Of a DNA stretch of 64,000 nucleotides, positions 42,697-54,114 are shown one piece after another. The stretch's first letter is position 1, and each line of letters begins with the position of its first letter. The DNA is from Ooceraea biroi (lineage: Eukaryota; Arthropoda; Insecta; Hymenoptera; Formicidae), in NCBI RefSeq assembly GCF_003672135.1, contig NC_039514.1, forward strand, positions 3,720,001 through 3,784,000, written 5' to 3'. The translations under genes and the position numbers were made by a program. A model generated the notes under the pieces. The model had not been told where the DNA came from. It searched no databases and saw nothing but the letters and a program-made list of their open reading frames with translations.

Positions 42697-44287
42697 TTAT
42701 CGCGTCCATACAATCTTCCACCGCAGAAGCAAATATGTGCAGCATCGCGTGATGATGAGTATTGCAGTGAGCGCCATGACGTCGTTCCAAAATTGGCCTT
42801 CCTTCATGTCAATATCCGAGAGAAATTTGGTAGGATATCTATAATGGCAGTAAAGTTCTTCACACGGTAGAACAGGGCGGTTCAATCCGTAGATTGCATC
42901 AATAAAGCTGCAAAAAGCATCTCGTTTTTATAACGTAAATTTAACATTTTACATTTATAGGATTGTAAATACATTACACGCAACAAATGGAAGGTAAATT
43001 TACAAATATGAATATAAGTAATGTGTGCAAAGACGAATATAAACAAATCTCTCCTGAATGTCTTTTGAATATAAATATAAATAAATTCTTAAAGTCGCAA
43101 GAGATATAAATAGAATCATAAATATTCAACATGTCACGTGTTTTAATTAAATTATACATATCTAAATTAAACATTAAAGTAATATTAAATAATGAATAAA
43201 AAATTAATGGGACATAGAATAATCCTTACCCTTCCAGACCATATCGTAGATAACTGACGTAGCTTCCCCATTTTAGATAAGACGGTAGATCGCGTAACAA
43301 TATTCCAAATCCAGAGAACATCATTAGTGCTACTGCCAATGTTGGTCCAATAAATGTACCATTCTGTAAAATTCAAAATGTCTTCATTACATTTAAAATT
43401 TTTAAAAGATTAAACATTTTTAGGAAACGTTTTGTAATAATACGTGTTGTAATAATAGTAAAATACAATTTAGTCACAAAAATGATTTTTGGAAGTGATA
43501 ATTACATAGATATTGATAATTGCATTGATCATATACATCCATTAACGTGATGTTATACAATTATCTATCAAGAGACACGGTAGTGTCTCGCGCCAAGTAA
43601 AGCGCGCAGCGAGACCGGACGTGTCTCTTTACGCGAGTCAACGAGTTGCGAGTAACCGAGTTATTTGGAACTCAATAATGGCTGAACCGATCAATTTCTA
43701 GCTAGGTTCAATCGATAGCTTGGGTTTGAATCATATTATAAAAGTTTTTTTATTTTTCCTCTACGTGCCGCATGAGCGGAGATATCATGATATAAAGTAC
43801 GTTATGTAGAGAGAATGTCGTATAAGAAACGTCCACGTTGGACAAACATGATGTAACTTTCCATTTTTTTACACTAGGGAGCAGTGATGTTAGAAAATAG
43901 AAACCCTCTATAACAGACTGGCTATTGGCCGGAAAATGGCGGCAATCTTTGACTATACAATCAAAGGCGCCAATGATTACGTGAATGTGTGCATTTATGA
44001 CCTATGTAAATTAATTTAAATTAAATTTAATTGTTTTAAATGTAATCATCGTGGCTTATTATTGCGGCAATACAAAAATACATAAAAACATTAAAAATTA
44101 ATGATATTAAATTAATTAAACTGACAGATTTCAAACTTAAAGCTGTACCTGGAAAAAATATATATTGGTGCTTATTATTGCGGCAATACAAAAATACATA
44201 AAACCATTTACAATTAATGATACTAAATTAATTAAACTGACAGATTTCAAAATTAAAGCTGTACCTGGAAAAAATATATATTGGTGC

Positions 44288-44331
<44 letters not shown>

Positions 44332-44394
44332 ACATATGCTTCGAAAATATAAAGGTATAGTTGGTAAAAATGCATATATTTTTTCTGTAAGAGA

Positions 44395-44470
<76 letters not shown>

Positions 44471-44850
44471 AACTGGTAGGATAATATCGTAAGATATAGT
44501 ACAGAGAGAATATAGGTAGGACCATGATACGAAGATGTAATAAAAGTTTTGATATAAAGAGTCCTGATAAAGCTCACTATACACATCCCAGCAAACACAA
44601 AGTAACAGTAATATACATGTTATGTTATAATTTCACACTCAGTAATATAAATACAACATAACATACGTGTTATGTAACAATTACATTGTTGAGTGGGAAA
44701 TTATAACATAACATGTATATTACTGTTACTTTGTGTTTGCTGGGATGTGTATAGTGAGCTTTATTTTTTACTACATATTACGTTATATATAGAATTTATT
44801 AAAAATGTTTTACTAATGAATTATATTACTGCTGCATATTTTTTTGTTGC

Positions 44851-44881
<31 letters not shown>

Positions 44882-47800
44882 CTCTTTATAGAATACTTAA
44901 CTACAAAAATGCATGATATTTCGATAAAAATACCTTGCTTAAAAAAAGGTAAAAAAAGGCGCCAAGTATGCGCGGAGTGTTATCTCGATTTAAAAAAATG
45001 TATGAAATCTTTAAATTGCGCCAATTACAAAGATTCAAGGATCTTCCTGTTCCACCCCAAGTGGTAGTACCTTTATTTCTCCTTAATAGAATTATTATAT
45101 CACAAAATTATCTTATTCAACCTAAATAATACGTATCGAAATACAATTGTATAACTACTTTTAAAAAATAACTAGAAAAACTTGGCGCGCCCGGGTCGCA
45201 TTAAAACACATGTACACACTGTTATTATATTATAATACATATGATTTATTATAATATTTATAAATAATATAACAATACAATTTAATAATTTAATAATTTA
45301 ATAATTTAAAGAGAAATCTAATAAAATGAAGAAAGTAAAGTGTCTTCTGTTAATTTTTCCTCCTCTTATGTAATAATAAAAAAAAATATATATAATTTAT
45401 TCCATTTTCATTTAATGAAGCTGCACGCTCGTGTAATATTGTTCGTTAGTTGAGTAAAGTAAAGTAGTTTTAATGCGACCCGGGCGCGCCAAGTTTTTCT
45501 AGTTATTTTTTAAAAGTAGTTATACAATTGTATTTCGATATATATTATTTAGGTTGAATAAGGTAATTTTGTGATATAATAATTTTATTAAGGAGAAATA
45601 AAGGTACTACCACTTGGGTTGGGACAGGAAGATCCTTGAATCTTTGTAATTGGCGCAATTTAAAGATTTCATACATTTTTTTAAATCGAGATAACACTCC
45701 GCGCATACTTGACGCCTTTTTTTACCATTTTTTAAACAAGGTATTTTTATCGAGATTATACTTACCACAACGTTGAATACAGCGCCTATCATAAGGCCGG
45801 TACTTTGTCCTATGAACATTATCAACAAGCTAATGATGAAGAACATGGAGAATCGTATTATTTCCAACGGTTGCGCCGACATGCCATAGACAATTACACT
45901 AAATAAGGTGCAGCATAGTATCGAGATTGGCATGTCAATCAGTGTCATTGCCATGTAGAATGCCTTCAAGCTGTACCATCTATTAAAATGCTCCTTTAGA
46001 AGAATAGCTATCTGCATTGGAACTGCAAATCATGAATAAAATCTTGTGTTGTTATGTAACTTTCAAAATTGCAACAAAGTATTAAAATGATTGAGTTAGT
46101 AGATAATCTCAATATAAGATAAAAATGGCAATGCCATGATTAAAATGTGAACGTATTACACAATCAAAAATGGTTGAAAATCAAGGAAATTATTTAGTTG
46201 AATGTTGACTTGGTTGAATAAATTGATTTGAAGAGAAACAGATAATAAGTTGATCTTTGAAGCGATTTCATCATTCAATACATATTAGTTTTATAGTAAT
46301 CAGAGTGGAGAGCCACTTTTGTACAATTTATAATGAATTAAACGGAAGCGAATAAAATTCACTTACAGGTTACTATGGTAAGCATCATCGTCGTCATCAT
46401 GTGATGTATGAGGATAGAAAAGAGAAGTTTGTAGTTATCTAGAACGCGTGAGCCATCAGCGCCCGATTGCCAGAAGACCGATCCAAGCATCAAACCGACA
46501 AGTATGTTTACTCCGATGCGCATATGCGTAAGAGTCTGCAATAAAACAATATAAGCACAGTGTGAATATGATGAGATAAAAAGATGCCACGTAAATATTT
46601 AAAAAGTTTGTAAGATATATGTCTATTAATGATTAAGAAGTTAAATATATAAATTATATAAATTTATGAATAAATGTATACAAAACGTGTGAAACATACC
46701 GTGTTTCGTTTGGACATGATGAATCCACGTCGAAGTAAAACTTTGATTTGATGAAGAAAATTCGTTGCGTGTAAGTCACCATTCTTTTTCATATGTGAGT
46801 TTTTCAAGGAATACAGCTCTGAAAAAAATTAGATTTTATATAAATATTATATGTTGTATATGCATATGTGTTAGAGAAAATGGCATTGTGCTATACTAGA
46901 AGCAGGCAACATGTATTGTTATTACGTCAGAATAAGATTTTATCTAATGTTAATGATCATTGATACGTTTATCCAAAAAGAAGAAGAACATTTTATTTTG
47001 TACATTATAAGCTATGAAAGCTATTATAAGAGCTGAAAGAATTAATAATGATGTATTTATCGATTTTTGTACCTGTTAAACTTTCATCATCTCTCGGAGC
47101 TTCAGGATTATCGAACGATTGAAAATTTTTCGATCCATTTTGCGATCCAGTTTTTAGTATATCTATTTTATCCTCACCGTGGTCTCCACAGGCAAGCTCG
47201 ATTACTAGAAACATAGTGATACAATTGTAAATATACAATTCCGTTATCACCATTGATCATGGGCGTCCGCAGGATTTTTTTAGATATTATATTTATTTAG
47301 TTTATCATTTATAATTAATTCAAAGTGACATGGCAAAATAAATAAAATTTCTAAATAATTAATTAGAAATTAAGTTCGTTATATTTGTTATGTTATTATA
47401 CGTACTGTAATCGGCAGGATTGTGATACATCGGGCATGGCATTTGCATATCTTCAAGATATGGCACTAATTTGTTCGTTGCACCTTGGTACAAGCAACTG
47501 CCTTTTGCCAACACGTATACCTGTAAGAACCGTAAATTGTTTATTAATTATAAACATAATTTACACAATACAATGTTCTATTATCACAAATCTAATATAG
47601 TGCTTCACGTCAAGTGATTTAACAAGGAAATCCACAACTACAAGGAAGTATATCCTTTCAAGTTTAATGAGTTTGAAATATGTTTATGTATGTATATTAC
47701 GACATATTTCAAGCTTATCAAGATTATAGCTATGGATTTCCTTCTAAGATTGACATGTTCTCTATCGCGTGATTGGAAAACCGTCCACCACAGTTCATCT

Positions 47801-50800
47801 CATATCTTTTGTTATTATTTGATATTGATTTGATTGATTGATTATTTGACACTGAAGAGATAAACTTTCTCTATCAATATGGAAATAAAATAGAAATACA
47901 TATATTTAATTTAATAATAATAATATATAAATATGCGTGCATAATTATGCGTATTTCTTAATTAGGAATAATTCATTGATATTATTACTCACCTGGTCGA
48001 ACAATTCGAATAGGGACGCACTAGGCTGATGTATAGTACAAATTATTGTTTTACCCTCTTGTGCGAGCCGCTTTAGGAGATTTACAATTTTCGTGCAAGA
48101 TGAGCTATCCAGACCTCTGCAAGGCAAAAAATGCAAATATAAAATGACAAGCATGAGAATGTTGTTTATAGGTGATTCCCTTTGTTACGTTGATATATGC
48201 TGTGATATTAGTTGGTCAATAGTGACACTTATTAATCTATATCCATACAAAAAAGAAACGGAACAAATCAGATATTTTCCTGCAGTATTGATTTTAAAAA
48301 GTAATATATCTTTTTTGGATATATAAATACGCGAATATTTAATTTATTAATACATCTTTTTCTGAACGTTACGCAGAATAAAGTAGATATTCGTCGACAT
48401 GTTATAAAAGAAGAAATTAAGATACCATGTTCATATAAAGATGTTAATCATCTTAAAGTTGAATGCGTAAGTTATTATTACAAATGATTAAGATATTAAT
48501 TATTTAATTAAAATATTAGAATATTTGATTTGATTCTTGTCTTGACTGTTTCAAGAAAGCTTCAAAGTGTATGACAAAGATAGAAAGATCAGGTATCAGT
48601 AACTGATACAATCAATGTTTTACTGTACATAACATTAATTATTGTTTCAACGTAATATCATCGCGGACACTGGCATCGCCTGATGGACGGACAGAATTAT
48701 TATTGTGATAGCTGCAAGCCAACAATTCGTTTGGACATACTGCAGATACTTTTACTCCCCTACCCCCTACCCCCGACTACGCGCCAACATATCGTTAGAC
48801 TTTATAACGTAGTGATCTCTTTTACGGAAATAATTAAATGAAAATACTCCATGGTTAATGAAGAATTTGTAATTAATTGTATTTCGTTGTGAAAAAATAC
48901 CACCCCACGCCAGGGTTCGAACCTGGACCTCCCTCATTCCGTGCGGGCGTCTTAACCAACTCGACACTTGGGGCATGTGATGATATCTTCTCACAACGAA
49001 CGATATAAACACCTTGTACGCGCGGTGTGTGTCAATAACAAATATAGATATTCGCCAGGTAATTTTAATTCAACGTAATATCATTGTAATATCATTAATT
49101 ATTGTTATGTACTTACGTTGTGGGCTCATCAAGAAACATCATCGTGGGATTATTAACCAATTCTAATGCGATGGACAGTCGCCTTTTTTGACCGCCACTT
49201 AATTGGCCGGCTCTCGTATGCAAGTGCTCGTACAAACCAAGTGCCGTGAGAATTTCTTTAATCTGAAACAGAATAATTAATTCTAATTATATTAAGAGCT
49301 GATATATTTTAACTTAAGTAATAATCGTTACAAACTGAAATTTTGAAAACTGTCTTTTACTTTATGAATCTCTCTCGGTGCCATGATAATTGAAACTAAT
49401 CTATTTGTTTTCATTTTTCAACGGCGTTAATCATTAACGGGCGGGATAGGAACGGTAGTGGGAAAACGGTGATGGGTGTCGCGGCGATCTTCCATTCTCT
49501 ACGCGAGATGTAAAACCGAGAGAGAAAGCATTATGCGACGTACTTCATTATGCTGTCCCTGGGACAGCATTCGCGTGAATTGAAAGCATGTTTATAAAAG
49601 CTGTTTTAAAACTATGTATGTTTGCCAATCATACATAGTTTCGATTAATATATTACATTTCATTTACGAAATGCGTTAAAGATGTCAGTTAAGTTGCCAA
49701 AGATTTGATAAGATTCTCTGTTTCGTTTGTTAAATATTATTCTCATAGTTATAAGTGCTATAAGTTGAAATAGGATGTATTTATAAGTATTATAAGTAAT
49801 TACAAATAGTTTTTATTTAAATTGTCAAACAAAGTAGATTTAGGAGATTTACAAAGGGGCAATAAGCATCTTTCTAACTTGTCCAATATTATTTATTATG
49901 TCAAAGGCTCGTATTCTCATCTTATTTTTAATGATAAATGTAACATTACATGCACTTATAGTGTAACTTAATGTATAGTATACATTACATACTATAGAGA
50001 TTCTGATTAATAAATTTTGTCCATAAAGATTTGGTTTTTTTATTAAGGGGGAAACCTGCTTTAGAACGCTGAAAATAAGATATATTTTACGAATTTGTTT
50101 TGGAGAAACTGTACTGCGGATTATTATGAAACTTTTAGGCATTTATTATTACATATTTGAGAGTATGAAAAAATTTTTATTGTTTAAATATATCGCCTGT
50201 AGAGGTCGCCCTGGAGAAATCTTCGTACAGTCTCGCCGCCTGTATTGCAAATTGGCGGCCGTTCTCCTACCTCCAAATTTCATCTAAATTGAAAAATTGA
50301 AATATTTTCTCATTATTTATGAATTCCCATCGTTGATGAACCAAAGAGAAAAATCTCTCGGCGAAAAATCAACACTGCTGACCGATTTTTATTTTATCTA
50401 ATGTTTGCATCATCTTCAAAACTGCATAATAACCTTCATTAAAAACACCGACAGCTATAAAAGCAGCGATTTAATGTCAATTTTTTTTGCCGGAGTTGAG
50501 ATACTTGAGGAGCGAGACGCCAAATGGTAGAGTTATAACTCTCATTAGGCTATCAATATACAAACATTGACTCATACTCATAAATTCAGGTAAATAGCTG
50601 CATATAAGTTATACGAAGAAACGGGTCTACAGGCGAGACTCGTTCGACGCTCCGAGTATTCGATGCGCAGGTATACGCTCGACGCCCAGCTGCTCCGGGG
50701 CCTTTACCCGGGGCCTGAAAATACTACGAATTTCGATCTAAAACATTAGAATTATATTTTCACATGTATTACTATCGATTAAAAGTAAAATCGATTTTTC

Positions 50801-53683
50801 GACCTGATAAAGCAGATTCCTCCCTTAAAATAAGAATACGGGTCAAAGTTTCGAAAAGAGAGATGACTTATATATTCAAACATTTATTATAATTAAGATA
50901 ACCAAAAATTCAAGTCAGCCAGAAAATTCAATGAATGAACGAGAATTCCTTAATCAACTCACTGGCAGTTTATTCTCAAATGTGACACAACGTTTCGACC
51001 GAAATCCGGTCCTTTTCAAGTGATATGTCTTTTTCTACAATATAAAGTAAAATATACAATATATAAAAATATAAAAAAAATAAAAAAGAACAATATAAAA
51101 CGCAAGAGTACAATATAAATAAATATCTACCAACGTACTGTTGAAAAAGACACAAACAAATTAGTACAGATAAAGTGACCGAACACAGTGAGAACACGCT
51201 CGCAAATGACGCTCGAAAATAATCAGCAAAGTCAAGGTGGAAAGGAGATGTTTGTCAAATCTGATCGTATGTACCGGTAGGTTCTCCGTGTCTTTTATTT
51301 ATTTTATTTATTATAATAAAACATTTCTTATTTATTGTAATGAAATGTAAAAACATTATTACATTTATTCAGACCTACAAAGATATGTACCTGTATAACT
51401 AAAACATATATATAGTTTTATATAGGTGAATGAAAGATTTCTTATTTTTCAATAAAATAGTTAATAAAATAGTTTCAGTAGTTTCAATACAATGTGACAG
51501 TGTAAATTTATTTCCCCAACGTTGACGTGATCCGGTTCGTCGGAAGTTTATATAACAATAGGAATATTTTAAATATTTTCATTTTATATTTTTTGATGTT
51601 ATTGAAATTATGCAAATTATCATTAATTTCTGAAACTGTATGAATTTTGAAACTATTATATTACATTATCGATTGTTGCGCTATAAATTTGGATTGCTAT
51701 ATTTCGGACAAACGGGAGGTTCTCTCAATTCTGGTCACTGAATTGTGGCCGAAGGAGACGCGGTGTGCGACCATGTGGACAGGGCAGAGGAAGAACAGCG
51801 AGGTGTGTTCCCATCCGGTCCATAGGACGGACGAGGATGACGGTGATCAGGGGCGTATGCTCAATTGTATAGAATGTCGATTGATATCGATTCATCGATA
51901 CGCAAAGAACATGCATAAGAAATGACGGCATCGTACCCGTCTATGCTCGAAGGCAGGATCACTGTGTGGCACTCTTTGGATGGCGGTGCTATAGTAAAGT
52001 CCTAGCAGAATCCTAGAGTCAGCTCCCGGGGAGTCGGATCGCCGCTTTATAAGATTTTCTCTGAACCGTGGACGGCTTTAGCTGAGATTGCAAAGTTTTA
52101 ATAACACAAGGCTGACAGAGTAAGACCTCCCGTCGTCATTGTGAGTAGAAATAACTTGCACTATTCTGCCTAAAGCTAAATTTTCTGTGAGACCTCTATT
52201 ATTCGAATTATATAGTATTTGAAGTTCCGTATAACGTTTTTTTATTTCTCAATTATATCCTAATCGTGTGTTTTAACAGTCAGTATCGTATAGAAAGGGT
52301 CCTCCCAAATATCCCCTGAGACCTTATCCAATTTTACTAATTTTATAAAATTAGTTGGCGCTTTTATAATGTTCTACTATGTCTCAATAAATTAGCAACC
52401 TGATAGCCGCGGACTGGCCACGTCAGGTGAAGCCGATAAGGCTCCCAGTAATTTTACTTAACGGAGAAAGGCTGTCACAACAATAATAACATATTACATA
52501 CGTGTCTACCTATTTTTACCATATTTGCATCCTTGTATACATATCTCTGTATACATATGGGTAGAAGAAAAAGATCGAGAAGGAGAGATGGAAAATTTGA
52601 GGGTATGGAGTTAACAACTAGAGAATATGAATAGAAGAATGAAAGCAGTCAAGGCTCACCAAGCACTGTATATAGTACTGCGATGATGATTTAAATAATA
52701 ATTTATTATCTACTATATATTTAGAATAATATGATCATGATTTAAATAATAATTTATCTACTATATACTATAATTTACTACTATATAATTTAGTTAAAAT
52801 AACTGGTTCCAATCGGTAATAAATTATTAATTGTTAATTAATTTCTTATTCTAAACGTACAGTCGCTTCTTTTTATTTTGTAGGTATCCGCCGCTTTAAA
52901 TCGGCAGCGATCTTCATATTCAGTACAGTGGTAAAGGTTCCAACCATCCTCCTGTATTAGGCAGTGTACCTGAAGACAAAAATAAACGAGGCGTCAAAAG
53001 TAGGCGTTCATTTATAAAAACAAACATATAAAAATACATTGTAATATATAAATACTTTTCATCTTTTATATATACAAATATATATAAGTTTTCTTAGATA
53101 CTATCTACGAAACAATCTCAGTTTGATAAGTCAATTAGTGATTGAAACTTACTTCCGGAAAGAGTTGAGATCCCGGACATGACCGTTGACAAATATAGTA
53201 TCATCCACTCCGGTTACGCGGAAGCCAGAGTACATCGAATAACGTGGACTTCCCTGCACCAGATGGACCCATCAGAGCGATCAACTGTTTGCTGGAAGCC
53301 TTCCATTAATTCCGTGTAAAATCTCTTTTTCCTAAATTAACAATGCGATGTTACATATTAGTTTCATTCATATGTAATTAAATAGTATTTCTATAATTTT
53401 TTGTGTAACATCCTGTGTGAAGAAGCTAATATCATAAATCGCACTAATTCGCGACGAATATTCGTAATCCATGTAGAAAAAAAAGAAGAATGAAAAGAAG
53501 AAAGTAATAGCGTGATCATGATGATCATGATTTACCTTTCCTGAAGCCGAGGTTCACAGTATATGTGATGTGCCTGAAGATTATGTTGATCGATTCTTTG
53601 CCGTTGTCGCGTGTGATGCTGGATATCCTGGTCGACATCCTCCGGGAAGATCGGTCCAAGTCAATCCACACACATTGGTGCAT
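42697..53683 (-). CDS. ABCG-family half-transporter (white/ABCG1-4-like), multi-exon
   Basis: Exons read on the minus strand with GT-AG borders: 53536-53683 (start MHQCVWIDLDRSSRRMS), 53154-53331 (Walker A, GPSGAGKST), about 52880-52969, 49117-49262 (signature LSGGQKRRLS and Walker B MMFLDEPTT), 47993-48116 (GLDSSS and H-loop TIHQPS), 47406-47520, 47073-47204, 46700-46818, 46367-46535, 45776-46022, 43230-43363 and 42697-42907. The nucleotide-binding domain comes first and a six-helix ABC2 membrane domain follows, as in the ABCG family. Such dimeric pumps move lipids, sterols or pigment precursors across membranes. A small exon between 52880 and 49262 may be missing from my list. The three 5' exons contain small indels (near 53300, 53230 and 52940), and the third lacks a GT donor. 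This is either decay or assembly error. Exons from 49262 downward read cleanly. Confidence 0.8.
43565..43830 (+). repeat. Dispersed copy of the foldback-arm repeat in an ABCG intron
   Basis: It begins AGAGACACGGTAGTGTCTCG like the arm at 33737 and continues with GCGCAGCGAGACCG and a CTACGTGCCG...GAGCGGAGATAT segment. It is a fourth member of this repeat family in the window. Confidence 0.65.
44041..44287 (+). repeat. Tandem duplication of about 122 bp
   Basis: A segment around GGCTTATTATTGCGGCAATA to AAATATATATTGGTG occurs twice in a row with a few differences. Confidence 0.75.
44289..44470. repeat. (TA)n and (GA)n microsatellites
   Basis: A TA run lies at about 44289-44325 and a long, slightly interrupted GA run at about 44393-44470. 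ORFs rich in Leu-Ser or Arg-Glu here are artefacts of the repeats. Confidence 0.85.
44568..44763. mobile_element. 196-bp palindromic MITE (CCCAGCAAACAC type)
   Basis: Inverted arms of about 65 bp begin TAAAGCTCACTATACACATC and contain CCCAGCAAACAC. The internal part has repeated CATAACA(T/C) motifs. Confidence 0.65.
44919..45755. mobile_element. Foldback element with about 290-bp arms beside an ABCG exon
   Basis: The arms at 44919-45207 and 45470-45755 are inverted copies (outer tips TCGATAAAAATACCTTG, inner edge CTTGGCGCGCCCGGGTCGCA). The loop is AT-rich. The right tip lies about 20 bases from the splice donor of exon 45776-46022. No transposase is present. Confidence 0.75.
48903..48973 (-). 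other. tRNA-like sequence (tRNA pseudogene or tRNA-derived SINE head)
   Basis: The minus strand has an A-box-like TGTCGAGTTGG, a perfect T-arm (CCAGG, loop TTCGAAC, CCTGG) and an acceptor stem CCCCAAG/CGTGGGG with one mismatch. The anticodon stem has one G-A mismatch and the loop would give GGA (Ser), but the long variable arm of tRNA-Ser is absent. It lies in an ABCG intron between short inverted repeats (TTCGTTGTGA and TCACAACGAA). A functional tRNA is unlikely. Confidence 0.45.
49263..53153. other. Large ABCG intron region with repeats
   Basis: It contains the piggyBac-like MITE at 50047-50824, the degraded third exon near 52880-52969 and a GC-richer block at about 51690-52480 of unknown nature. 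A short ORF at 51647-51925 has no recognisable motif. Confidence 0.4.
50047..50824. mobile_element. piggyBac-like non-autonomous element
   Basis: TTAA (50043-50046 and 50825-50828) flanks tips GGGGGAAACCTGCTTTA and, reverse-complemented, GGGAGGAATCTGCTTTA. The 778-bp interior has no transposase. The TTAA duplication and G/C-run tips fit piggyBac. Confidence 0.55.
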
Positions 53684-54114
53684 CGACCTCTTGTCGATTG
53701 ATCGTTCATTACTTCCGTACTTCTTAACTTCGCTTTAATACTTCCATTTGTCCTCCCCGTGCACACCTAAGTGATGAGTGATTATATACAAATTGCGTCG
53801 ATGTGGCAGAAGGCTGCAACAGAAAATTCACCACTGTCATAAATACATGTGTTATATGCTATCTTAGGATTATACGTTTAAGTACGTTAAACGTGGTCAT
53901 CTAACGATAAGATAACATTGAATACAACAATAATAAGACCAATTGAAAAATAAGTTACACGTAAAATTATTTATATTAATCATGTTTATCCATTCCTACT
54001 ATAATTAATTAATGCATTATTTAATAATAATAATAATACATTATTATCATAAATATTAGCGAGACCATCCCCACCACATGCTACCGAACATGCTACCGTG
54101 GCGCGACCTGGCAT

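Noticed and set aside
44137..44598. ORFs rich in Leu-Ser, Arg-Glu or Tyr-Ile
   Set aside because: Translations of (GA)n and (TA)n microsatellites.
48903..48973. Functional serine tRNA gene
   Set aside because: Anticodon stem and acceptor mismatches, no long variable arm, and inverted-repeat flanks indicate a relic.
51647..51925. 92-aa ORF in the ABCG intron
   Set aside because: No motif, no conserved feature, and overlapping ORFs on both strands; probably intronic repeat.
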